Below the pieces are notes generated by a model that had not been told where the DNA came from, made no database searches, and saw only the letters and a list, made by a program, of their open reading frames with translations. The position numbers were made by a program, and so were the translations under genes. 64,000 nucleotides of DNA, from NCBI RefSeq assembly GCF_005233845.1, contig NZ_SZQL01000013.1, positions 62,001 to 126,000 on the forward strand, written 5' to 3'. Positions 35,772 to 43,895 of the stretch are shown here, one piece after another. Origin of the DNA: Ilyomonas limi (GTDB taxonomy: Bacteria; Bacteroidota; Bacteroidia; Chitinophagales; Chitinophagaceae). Numbering within the stretch: position 1 is the stretch's first letter; every line of letters starts with the position of its first letter.

Positions 35772-37271
35772 TTAGCTAAATATCCTATCGTGCGAACGCC
35801 TGTCATTCCATTGCGGCGTTGGCTCAAAATAGCTTTTGTCTGATGGATGCAGGTGTTGTTTTACCACATCATCGTTCAACTCTATGCCCAGCCCCGGAGC
35901 AGACAGTGGAATATTGGCAAAGCCTTTTGTAATTAATTGCCTGCCATCGGTAGTTTTTACCAAACTTTCCCACCATGGCAGATCAATGGAATGGTGCTCA
36001 AGCGCGAGGAAGTTTTGCGTAGCCGCAGCACAATGCACATTTGCCATAAACGAAACAGGGGTACCTGCCTGGTGCATGGCCATAGCAACGCCGTGTTCTT
36101 CAGCATAGTCACCAATTCTTTTCGTTTCCAGCAGTCCGCCCGAAGAAGCAAGATCCGGGTGAATAATATCTACTGCATGCGCATCAATCAGCAGCTTAAA
36201 ACTTTTCAGCAGGTAAATATCTTCGCCGGTAAGGCAGGGCGTTTCCAATGCATCCGACAGCATTTTCCATTGATCTGTGTATTCCCATGGAATGACATCT
36301 TCCAGCCACGCCAGCCGGTACTGTTCTAATTTTTTGCCCAGGCGAATGCCGTTATTTACATCAAAATGCCCGTAGTGATCGGTAGAAAGCGGAATATCGT
36401 ACCCCAGCATATTTCTTACATTTTCCACCAGTTTAGCCAGTTCGTCCAAGCCTTTTTCGGTTATCTGTATTTGAGTAAAAGGATGCGCCGTATTGCCATA
36501 ACCCATGTAATTGCTTTGGTCGCCCCATTGTTGCAAATCTCCCTTATCATTTCGCCAAAATTTATCATTTACCAAAGTGCCCGGAATGCCTTTCAACTCA
36601 CCAATACTCAAATCCATCTTCAGCCAGGTATAACCCTGGTCGTTGATGCGGTAATCCATAAGTTTCTTTTGTTCTTCGGGCGAGCCGGCTTCGGGGGTAT
36701 CGGCGTATAATCTTATTTTATCTCTATATCTCCCGCCCAGCATTTGCCATGCTGGTACATTATAAGCTTTACCCACAATATCCCACAACGCCATTTCTAC
36801 ACCACATACGCCACCAGCCTGCCGGCTTTGTCCGCCAAATTGCTTAATGGATTTGAATACCTGCTCTACGTTGCAGGGATTTTGTCCTAATATCCTGCTT
36901 TTCAGCATCAGGGCATAGCGTTCGTCGGCGCCATCTCTTACTTCACCCAAACCATAAATGCCTTGGTTAGTATCTATGCGTATAATGGCAGTACGGCCTA
37001 AAACAGTCGTTACGCAATAACGCATATCCGTAATTTTTAAGTCGGAAGGCGATGAATAACGCCTTACATTTTGCGTGCTTTGCGCTATTAAATCTTCCAC
37101 CGGCGAAAACATAAAAGCACTGCCTAAAGTAATGCCGCCTAAGGCTGATTTTTTAAGAAAAGAACGGCGTGGGTTTTCCGGTACAGCTTCCTTGTGTTCA
37201 GTAGCTGTTTCGGCAGTAGTATCCTGGTCTTTCAAGCCAAGTTTTTGTAAATACTTTTGAGAGGGAGTCAT
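35772..37271 (-). CDS. Tat-exported enolase-superfamily sugar-acid dehydratase
   Basis: A 499-aa mandelate racemase/muconate lactonizing enzyme-type protein. A twin-arginine signal follows a 33-residue leader: R35-R36 in PRRSFLKKSALGGITLG. The barrel carries the catalytic lysine motif KMD (218-220), metal ligands Asp298, Glu324 and Glu350, and His400 (AMHQAGTP). This set fits acid-sugar dehydratases of the mandelate racemase/galactonate dehydratase groups, which turn aldonates into 2-keto-3-deoxy acids. Most such enzymes are cytoplasmic, so the Tat signal is unusual. It is flanked by the RraA-like gene (170 bases upstream) and the MFS gene (177 bases downstream). Confidence 0.9.
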   Translation of the reverse strand: MTPSQKYLQKLGLKDQDTTAETATEHKEAVPENPRRSFLKKSALGGITLGSAFMFSPVEDLIAQSTQNVRRYSSPSDLKITDMRYCVTTVLGRTAIIRIDTNQGIYGLGEVRDGADERYALMLKSRILGQNPCNVEQVFKSIKQFGGQSRQAGGVCGVEMALWDIVGKAYNVPAWQMLGGRYRDKIRLYADTPEAGSPEEQKKLMDYRINDQGYTWLKMDLSIGELKGIPGTLVNDKFWRNDKGDLQQWGDQSNYMGYGNTAHPFTQIQITEKGLDELAKLVENVRNMLGYDIPLSTDHYGHFDVNNGIRLGKKLEQYRLAWLEDVIPWEYTDQWKMLSDALETPCLTGEDIYLLKSFKLLIDAHAVDIIHPDLASSGGLLETKRIGDYAEEHGVAMAMHQAGTPVSFMANVHCAAATQNFLALEHHSIDLPWWESLVKTTDGRQLITKGFANIPLSAPGLGIELNDDVVKQHLHPSDKSYFEPTPQWNDRRSHDRIFS

Positions 37272-37441
37272 GTCTTAGTTGTTTATTTTATGGTTAAGCA
37301 ATCGGGATAAATCTCTTTTTATTACTCCTAACGAAAAAATGCTTTTCTTTCATCGCAAACAGGGAACAGGAGTAAACAGAGGTTTCACAAAGGCTGTTTT
37401 CTCTGCGAAACCTCTGCCTCTTTGCTCTTAGCGGTGAAAAA

Positions 37442-38365
37442 CTACCAGGTTCTGTCTTTCATATATTTATCCAGTTCTTCCCTAGTCATCGGCAAATCTT
37501 TCTGCGTGCCAATCCATTGTAAAAAATCTTTTTTTATTTCATCGGTCCATTGTGTATCTATTTGACCTGGTGTGTACTTGCCTTCGCGCAAACGCTGATG
37601 TCCAAAAGCATCTCTCAACTCTACAAATTCGGAGTTCAATACCAAGTCTTCGAGGAATTGTGCAGGGATGAAAACGATGCCTCCTTTCTTTGCCAGCACT
37701 ACATCACCGGGCAATACGGTAGCTCTGCCAATACGTATGGGTACGTTGATGCCTGACAGCATCATTTGTTGTATATACGAAGGGTCGTAGCCTTTTATCC
37801 AGCCGTTAAAGCCTTGTATTTCTTCCAGTCCTTCAATGTCGCGCACCGAACCATAAAAGATAACGCCGGTATGCGATTTTGCATAAATAGCATTACCCAG
37901 GTTATCACCAATCAAAGTGCCGTCTACAATTTTTCCATAGCTGTCGGCAACATACACATCACCGTTTTGCAACACATCAATTGGCCAGGAGTTGGTGGCA
38001 CCAATGCGACCTTCTGCTTTGCCCTTGTCTGTAATTAACTTATTCAAATCTGGCCGCAGTGGCATATATTGGGCTGTTACCACACGGCCTACCATTGCAG
38101 AGTCGGGGCGTATAACCATCCAATCACCTTCAAACTGGTTTTGATAGCCTTTGTTGCGCAGGTAACCCCAAGCCTCTTCAAGGGATATATTTTTCAAACG
38201 ATTTAAAAAACGGTCTTCCGTTTTAGGACGGCCATCGGCAAGGCGCTCTCCTTTCCAGTCGGGCGTTAACGCTTTTATCTGGTCGGGTGTTAAAGTAACC
38301 TGTTGTGCAGATGCAAAATGAGTAATACAAATAAACGATGCAAAGCAAATCAATTTGCGAATCAT
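37442..38365 (-). CDS. Exported RraA-like aldolase/decarboxylase-family protein
   Basis: A 307-aa protein of the RraA/HMG-aldolase-like family. A Sec signal peptide ends at ASA-Q (residue 20). The core motif region is GDVYVADSYGKIVDGTLIGD, then GDNLG at 153-157 and GSVRDIEGL with Arg175-Asp176. These are the residues that bind the enolate and Mg in 4-hydroxy-4-methyl-2-oxoglutarate aldolase and oxaloacetate decarboxylase members. RraA proteins sit in many sugar-acid clusters. Export is unusual for the family. It is the first gene of the four-gene minus-strand cluster. Confidence 0.87.
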   Translation of the reverse strand: MIRKLICFASFICITHFASAQQVTLTPDQIKALTPDWKGERLADGRPKTEDRFLNRLKNISLEEAWGYLRNKGYQNQFEGDWMVIRPDSAMVGRVVTAQYMPLRPDLNKLITDKGKAEGRIGATNSWPIDVLQNGDVYVADSYGKIVDGTLIGDNLGNAIYAKSHTGVIFYGSVRDIEGLEEIQGFNGWIKGYDPSYIQQMMLSGINVPIRIGRATVLPGDVVLAKKGGIVFIPAQFLEDLVLNSEFVELRDAFGHQRLREGKYTPGQIDTQWTDEIKKDFLQWIGTQKDLPMTREELDKYMKDRTW

Positions 38366-38563
38366 ACGGCGATGTTTTAGTTAGCGTAACTATTATTTTG
38401 TGCGGTTAAAGTAAAGAATTTTTTATACACTTTTTATGATAATGTTTTATCAGGGAATGATATTATATTATTGAATAACAGCAGCAATCCTGAAAACGGA
38501 GATAAAATACTTACTTCCATGGCATAGTCTTGGCATTATATACACACAATAAAACATATAATA

Positions 38564-38908
38564 ATGGTAATAAAACAAGAAAATGCTTCAGACAAATGGG
38601 ATAAAGAAAATGAAGACGCTTTAGCACCCGGAACAGCAAACAACAGTGCGTCAGAAATAGGCACGGAGGCTACTCAATTTTATAACGATCAAATCTTATC
38701 GGCAGAACATACGGAAGGTGAAATAACCAATAATGACGGATCAGTGATAGAGACTTTAGATACTGATTTTCACGATGTGCCGGGTTATATAAGTAATCAC
38801 AGCTTGGCAGGCAGTAACCGTGCAGATTATTATGAAAAAAGATCGCAGGGCAAAAGTGACACGGAGGAAGAGCAGGAGTATATGAGAGACCATCAGCCGG
38901 AGGAATAA
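38564..38908 (+). CDS. Small acidic protein of unknown function
   Basis: A 114-aa, strongly hydrophilic and acidic protein, rich in D, E, N and S, with no hydrophobic segment. It is probably disordered (ENEDALAPGTANNSASEIGT near the start; KSDTEEEQEYMRDHQPEE at the end). No family recognised. It is divergent from the RraA-like gene and followed by a hairpin. It could be a stress-related or cytoplasmic buffering protein, but nothing in the sequence shows it. Confidence 0.6.
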   Translation: MVIKQENASDKWDKENEDALAPGTANNSASEIGTEATQFYNDQILSAEHTEGEITNNDGSVIETLDTDFHDVPGYISNHSLAGSNRADYYEKRSQGKSDTEEEQEYMRDHQPEE

Positions 38909-38962
38909 AAGTATCGTGCGTTAAGAGTTGAAGTGCATATTAAGACATGCAAACACTATAAA

Positions 38963-38984
38963 GAGGCTCGTAAAAACGAGCCTC
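38963..38984. terminator. Hairpin between convergent genes
   Basis: Perfect 8-bp stem GAGGCTCG / CGAGCCTC with a 6-nt loop, between the acidic protein (+) and the PepSY-like protein (-). T runs on either side are weak. Confidence 0.5.
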
Positions 38985-39029
38985 GTGCTTGTCTATATTT
39001 TCAAAAACCATCGAGAAAAAACCAACAAG

Positions 39030-39596
39030 TCAGCCTTTGGTATAATCGTGAATAACTTCCATTTCACCTTCGTATATTCTTACTACTTTTATGGTGGTAG
39101 CATCCTGCATTTTTACAAGAAAAATATTGTTTTCTTTATACGGAATTTGTACTTCTTCAATATTTACAATGCTGTAATCGTAATAGGTTCCTTTTACAAG
39201 TGCTCTTATATTTTCAGGCATTTTCATTTCACCATAGCTCGTAATAGTGTACAACCATTCGCCATTCTTTTTGTAAGTAACAGTAGTCGTTGCTTCACCG
39301 GCAGTAAACCTAGCTACAAAACCATTATCTACTTCATACCAGCTTGCATCATCCACATCTTTATATTTAATCATAAAATCACGCATTGCATGTATGCTGA
39401 TGTTATTTAATCGCATTTTTTTAGTTCCTGTAAATGGGACATACTGCGTGTTGCTATCTTCATCAATTACAGAATGCACAAGAGATGTATGGTGCACTGC
39501 TATTAGCAGCCGGGCGTTGGCATTATTTCGTAGCAATACTGCAGTAAGTACTGCTATCAGCATTATCGCTGTACGGAAGAATGATGGTGTTTTCAT
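39030..39596 (-). CDS. Exported PepSY-like (BLIP-type) domain protein
   Basis: A 188-aa protein with an N-terminal hydrophobic signal segment (TAIMLIAVLTAVLL, cleavage probably after ANA). The mature part has the order seen in the periplasmic PepSY-like family of Bacteroidota: a DDASWYEVDNGFVARFT block, then TTVTYKKNGEWLYTITSYGE, and PENIRALVKGTYYDYSIVNIEEVQIP. Such proteins are small extracytoplasmic folds of unclear role. It converges with the acidic protein gene and stands about 290 bases from egtD. Confidence 0.7.
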   Translation of the reverse strand: MKTPSFFRTAIMLIAVLTAVLLRNNANARLLIAVHHTSLVHSVIDEDSNTQYVPFTGTKKMRLNNISIHAMRDFMIKYKDVDDASWYEVDNGFVARFTAGEATTTVTYKKNGEWLYTITSYGEMKMPENIRALVKGTYYDYSIVNIEEVQIPYKENNIFLVKMQDATTIKVVRIYEGEMEVIHDYTKG

Positions 39597-39885
39597 GGGA
39601 AAAGGTTTAGGGTTATTATCTTTTCATTTGCACACCAAAACTATGGGACAAGGAGGGCGCATACTACCTGAAAAACGCCCGGCCGCGTAGGGTATTTTGC
39701 ACGTGGTACCTTATCAGCAAAAAATAATTGCTTGATATACGGATACACAGGAGGATAGTATGTTGACGAAGAAAGAGAATGACTGTGCAGATGAACTATT
39801 TGTCAAAGATTTACCCCCTCTGGCGATTGCACTGCAATTAAGAAACAAAATAGGCGATTGTACACTAATCTATTGTAAAATATCG

Positions 39886-40869
39886 CTATATCCGCTCCCA
39901 CAAAACATCTACAAACCAATCTTTGCTATCGTAATACTTGGCAATGGGTTTAAAGCCTGCGCGCATTGCCAATTCATCTATTTCGCGCTCTGCATATTTT
40001 TGCGACAGCTCTGTCCAGACGGGCTCATTTTTATAAAATGAAAATGATTCTTCGCCAATGGTTACTTGCTGGTTTTGCAAACTGATTAAATAACTTTTAC
40101 AAGCGCCGCTGATTGGATTATAGGTTGGATAATGGTCAAATTTTGTAAGGTTAAAATCAGCTCCTAATTCGCAATTAATGCGCTTAAGCAGGTTTAAATT
40201 AAATGCCTTGGTTACACCCGAATCATCGTTGTATGCAGCCAGTATATCTTTGGGATTTTTTTTTACATCAAAGCCAATCAACACCATGTCGCCGGGCTGT
40301 AAATGATAGTTAAGTGCCTGCAAAAAACGTTCAGCTTCATCCCTTTTAAAGTTGCCAATATTGGAGCCTAAAAAAAGTACTAATTTATTACGATTGGATA
40401 GATCATAACTCTTAGCCAACATATCAAAATAATCGCCATTCAATCCGTGCACTTCCAAACCTGGAATACGCTGTGGCATTTCGTTTTCTAAAAGCCGGAT
40501 TACATTCTCCGAAATATCTATTGGATAATACGTAAAGTCCTTTGCACTGTCATTCAAATAACGCAACAGGTGTGTGGATTTTGTTGCATCGCCTGCACCT
40601 AACTCCAATACATCAAACGTTTCAAACTGCTGTAATAGTGGTGCAGCCAGCGCTTTGGTTTGCTTCACAAATATCTCATGCTCGCATCGTGTAAGATAAT
40701 ATTCCGGCAACTGCATAATCTGCTGAAACAAACGGTCGCCGGCTGCGTCGTAAAAATATTTAGACGGCAGGTATTTTGGCGTGGAAGAAAGCCCGTGTAT
40801 CACTTCTCTATAAAACCGTTCCTTTGCCGTTAGCTCTACCGTGCCAGCCTGATGCCTGTGAATTGCCAT
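39886..40869 (-). CDS. egtD: L-histidine N(alpha)-methyltransferase EgtD
   Basis: A 327-aa SAM-dependent methyltransferase that trimethylates histidine to hercynine, the first step of ergothioneine synthesis. Typical EgtD features are LSSTPKYLPSKYFYDAAGDRLF, QIMQLPEYYLTRCEHEI, the SAM site VLELGAGDATKSTHLLRYL (about residues 86-104), NKLVLFLGSNIGNF and the C-terminal ELSQKYAEREIDELA. Its first 34 bases overlap the end of egtB, so the two are translationally coupled. No other methionine-start fits the family. Confidence 0.95.
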   Translation of the reverse strand: MAIHRHQAGTVELTAKERFYREVIHGLSSTPKYLPSKYFYDAAGDRLFQQIMQLPEYYLTRCEHEIFVKQTKALAAPLLQQFETFDVLELGAGDATKSTHLLRYLNDSAKDFTYYPIDISENVIRLLENEMPQRIPGLEVHGLNGDYFDMLAKSYDLSNRNKLVLFLGSNIGNFKRDEAERFLQALNYHLQPGDMVLIGFDVKKNPKDILAAYNDDSGVTKAFNLNLLKRINCELGADFNLTKFDHYPTYNPISGACKSYLISLQNQQVTIGEESFSFYKNEPVWTELSQKYAEREIDELAMRAGFKPIAKYYDSKDWFVDVLWERI

Positions 40870-42074
40870 TGTAAGTGGGTTTGAAAAAAGTTACGGTAAG
40901 TAATTCTGCTGTGTCCTTCGGGTGTAGCTACCGATGCGCCACGGAGCACCATTTGGTTCACCATAAATTTGCCATTGTATTCGCCTATAGCACCTTCGGC
41001 TTTTGAAAAATCAGGATAAGGCAGGTACGCACTTTCGGTCCACTCCCATCGTTGTCCCCAGACAAATTTTGTTGCAGCCACTTCCCATTCTGCTTCGGTG
41101 GGCAGGCGCGCCCCTTTCCATGCAGCAAAGGCGGTTGCTTCAAAATAATTGATGTGTGTAACAGGTTGCTGCGGGTCTATTTTTTGTAACCCGCTGAGTG
41201 TGTAATAATGCCATTCATCATTAATCAAAAACCAATATAAAGGTGCGATTACTTTTCTGTTTTTTACCCATTCCCAACCTTCGGCATGCCAGTAGCGAAA
41301 GTTGTTGTAACCACCTGCATTAATAAACTGTAAGTATGCTGCATTCGTCACCAAACGGTTGCATATATGATAAGGCTGCAGGTACACTTTATGCCTCTGC
41401 AGCTCATTATCAAAACAAAATCCATCACCTGCAAAACCCATTTCATACACACCTTCTTCAATGCTTATCCAACTTTCATTTTGCTCAACCGCAATATTCT
41501 CTATTCCTTTATCATCATAAGCAGGCAATAAAGGATTATGACCTAAAATGTATTTAATATCGGTGTATAACAGTTCCTGATGCTGTTGTTCATGATTGAA
41601 TCCAAGAATAACTACTGCTTCTATTTCCGGCGATAACTCATTGCTTAAAAACACATCCATGGCATCATCCACATAGCGGCGGTAACTGTAAACTTCATCC
41701 ACCGTTGGCCTGCTCAAATTACCTCTGTCAGTACGTATCACCCTTGCACCCACACTTTCGTAATAACTGTTGAAAACAAAGTTGAAAGCAGGATCAAATT
41801 CCTGATAGTCCTTTGCATAAGGCTTCAATAAAAAAGTCTCAAAAAACCATGTAGTATGTCCCAAATGCCATTTGGGCGGACTCACATCTGCTACCGGCTG
41901 CACTACATAATCTTCGGTTTTTAGCGGTTTGCAAATGGCTTCTGAATGTTGCCGGATGGTCTTATAACTGCTCCGCAAATCATTCATTTTGCCTGTAAAT
42001 TCCTGCTCCATTATGTGCGGCACTTTAGCAAATGGATGCGTGATTAATGGTTCTTTTGCTAAGGTTGTTTTCAT
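40836..42074 (-). CDS. egtB: EgtB, sulfoxide synthase of ergothioneine biosynthesis
   Basis: A 412-aa non-haem iron enzyme that joins a cysteine-type thiol to hercynine with oxygen. The DinB-like N-terminal domain holds the iron histidines: His73 (WHLGHTTWFFE) and the HX3HXE motif at His161/His165/Glu167 (NHEQQHQEL). A formylglycine-generating-enzyme-like C-terminal domain ends RNFFQTHLQWQFTGIRLAR. The frame is open to 42200, but ATG 42074 is chosen because the upstream 42 codons are hydrophobic and unlike the family. It is coupled to egtD. There is no egtA or egtC in the window, so the sulfur donor may be cysteine. Confidence 0.94.
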   Translation of the reverse strand: MKTTLAKEPLITHPFAKVPHIMEQEFTGKMNDLRSSYKTIRQHSEAICKPLKTEDYVVQPVADVSPPKWHLGHTTWFFETFLLKPYAKDYQEFDPAFNFVFNSYYESVGARVIRTDRGNLSRPTVDEVYSYRRYVDDAMDVFLSNELSPEIEAVVILGFNHEQQHQELLYTDIKYILGHNPLLPAYDDKGIENIAVEQNESWISIEEGVYEMGFAGDGFCFDNELQRHKVYLQPYHICNRLVTNAAYLQFINAGGYNNFRYWHAEGWEWVKNRKVIAPLYWFLINDEWHYYTLSGLQKIDPQQPVTHINYFEATAFAAWKGARLPTEAEWEVAATKFVWGQRWEWTESAYLPYPDFSKAEGAIGEYNGKFMVNQMVLRGASVATPEGHSRITYRNFFQTHLQWQFTGIRLAR

Positions 42075-42313
42075 AGGAAAATGAAGATACTGTATTTTAT
42101 ATACGAAAGAACAGCAGAGAAGATATTGGTTAAAAATAATCGCGACTGGTGCCTTGCAAATAACGCAGATGAGCACAGATGGAGATAGAAGAAGTGCCAC
42201 AAATCACTTATGCATTTTCCATTTTATTGTAGAGAAAAATAAATAAAATTCTTCCGTAGATGCAACGTATAAATGAGAATAAATAATCAAAAAATACAAT
42301 ATTTTATCGGTGT

Positions 42314-43894
42314 TTATCTGTTAGAGACAATCCTCCCATCTGTATAACGCTTCAAATCGGATATGGTATTGATGTGCAACTGCCCGGCTTGTTTTCTTCG
42401 CATCATTAACGCATAGGTATTATTGAAACCTATAGATTGCAACCAGGTAAGATTGTATTTCTCTGTAAAAGCTTTTTTCACATATTGATACACACTATCC
42501 GGGTTGCTTATCAATTGCGCTACTCTTTCTTTAGGTGGTTGCAAAATCACCAGCAAACCAGTACCGGTATATTCAGGATACATATCAATCTGATTATGCA
42601 ATAACGCATCAAAACAAATTTTTGTGCCACCAAGGCCAGTCTTTGTTTCTACCTGCAAAGCGGTATAACCTTCCAGTAACATGCGGTACATATTGATGAG
42701 AATATATTGTTCACCAAACACTTTTGAGCCCAAACGTATTACACCTTTCCGTCCGTTTTGCGGCTCCTTATACAAGCCTTTGGATACTAAGAAATCGCGT
42801 GCTACTTTTTGTGGCAATTGCTTCAGATAATCTACCCGATAGTTTAGCTCCGTCATAATGCTATCGTTGATCTTTCCTGCCAGCAAATTCAATACGGGTG
42901 CCACTTCGGGGTATTCTTTCAACACCTCATTGCGTACAAAAGGCGCTGCATAGTACGGCGGAAAAATAGTTTTATCATCCTGCAAAGTCACCAGGTCAAA
43001 AGCTTTCAATCTGCCATCTGTGCTGTAACCACCTATTATATCCAGCTCTTTTTCATATACGGCTTTATACATCATCGCATCACTAATCACCACATTACGG
43101 ATGCTTAAATGGTATTTGGATTTTAACCCCAAATAACCATCTTCTCTTCCCATAAACTCCGGCTCAAAGCCTGCAAGCAAACTTTTGTCTGTTGCGGGAA
43201 TGATATAAAATGAAGAAAGCAGGAGCAAGATAAAAGGTAAAAAAATAAAACTTTTATGTAGCTTTTTTATATTCATCCGTTGCACCAGTGAAAGCAAAAA
43301 ATCGAACAGGATAGCAAGCAATGCAGCAGGAATAGCGCCTGCTAAAATCATGTTGGTATTGTTGAGTGCAATACCACCAAAAATAAATTCGCCTAAGCCG
43401 CCTGCAGCAATGTAAGCAGCCAATGTAGCTACGCCCACATTAATTACCGTTGCCGTGCGAATGCCTGCTAAAATAACCGGCATAGCCAAAGGTAGTTGTA
43501 CTTGCAAAAGTATCTGTCTATTGGTCATACCCATACCTTTGGCAGCATCCACAACAGCACTATTTACTTCTTTTATGCCCGTGTATGTATTACGGATGAT
43601 AGGCAATAAAGCATATAAAAACAAAGCTGCAATAGCCGGTATAGCACCAATGCCAAAAAGCGGAATTAAAAAGCCTAATAATGCAATGGAAGGAATGGTT
43701 TGCAGCACGCCGGCAAAACCCAGTACAACGCCTGCCCATTTGTGCTTGCGGGCAATAAGAATGCCTAGCGGAAGTCCAACCAAAACAGCAATAAATAATG
43801 CAATAAACGTAAGTCCAATATGCGTAATGGTTTGCTGCCAAAGCTTGTCTGACTGCTGTACCATAAACTGCCAAAGGTTTTGCTGTTCTTCCAT
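42314..43894 (-). CDS. Betaine-type ABC importer: permease fused to lobe-swapped binding domain (EgtU-like)
   Basis: A 526-aa fusion. Residues 1-205 are an OpuB/ProW-type permease with the EAA loop VVDAAKGMGMTNRQILLQ (114-131) and about five helices. A further helix at 216-232 leads to the extracytoplasmic binding domain. The lobe order is reversed against stand-alone ProX/OpuBC proteins. The C-lobe motifs come first (EPEFMGREDGY, IIGGYSTDGRLKAFDL, FPPYYAAPFV at 243-320), then the N-lobe (IRLGSKVFGEQYIL at 386-399, MYPEYTGTGL at 438-447, FNNTYAL). Family members bind betaines. EgtU importers for ergothioneine, a betaine, have this fusion layout. The egtB-egtD genes beside it make ergothioneine a likely substrate. 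Confidence 0.88.
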   Translation of the reverse strand: MEEQQNLWQFMVQQSDKLWQQTITHIGLTFIALFIAVLVGLPLGILIARKHKWAGVVLGFAGVLQTIPSIALLGFLIPLFGIGAIPAIAALFLYALLPIIRNTYTGIKEVNSAVVDAAKGMGMTNRQILLQVQLPLAMPVILAGIRTATVINVGVATLAAYIAAGGLGEFIFGGIALNNTNMILAGAIPAALLAILFDFLLSLVQRMNIKKLHKSFIFLPFILLLLSSFYIIPATDKSLLAGFEPEFMGREDGYLGLKSKYHLSIRNVVISDAMMYKAVYEKELDIIGGYSTDGRLKAFDLVTLQDDKTIFPPYYAAPFVRNEVLKEYPEVAPVLNLLAGKINDSIMTELNYRVDYLKQLPQKVARDFLVSKGLYKEPQNGRKGVIRLGSKVFGEQYILINMYRMLLEGYTALQVETKTGLGGTKICFDALLHNQIDMYPEYTGTGLLVILQPPKERVAQLISNPDSVYQYVKKAFTEKYNLTWLQSIGFNNTYALMMRRKQAGQLHINTISDLKRYTDGRIVSNR

Positions 43895-43895
43895 G

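Noticed and set aside
39760-40041. 93-codon ORF with an AGGAGG upstream, between the PepSY-like gene and egtD
   Set aside because: More than half overlaps the secure egtD gene on the other strand, and the unique part shows no family or coding pattern.
42075-42200. Extended N terminus of egtB
   Set aside because: Hydrophobic, cysteine-rich text not found in EgtB; ATG 42074 is the normal start.
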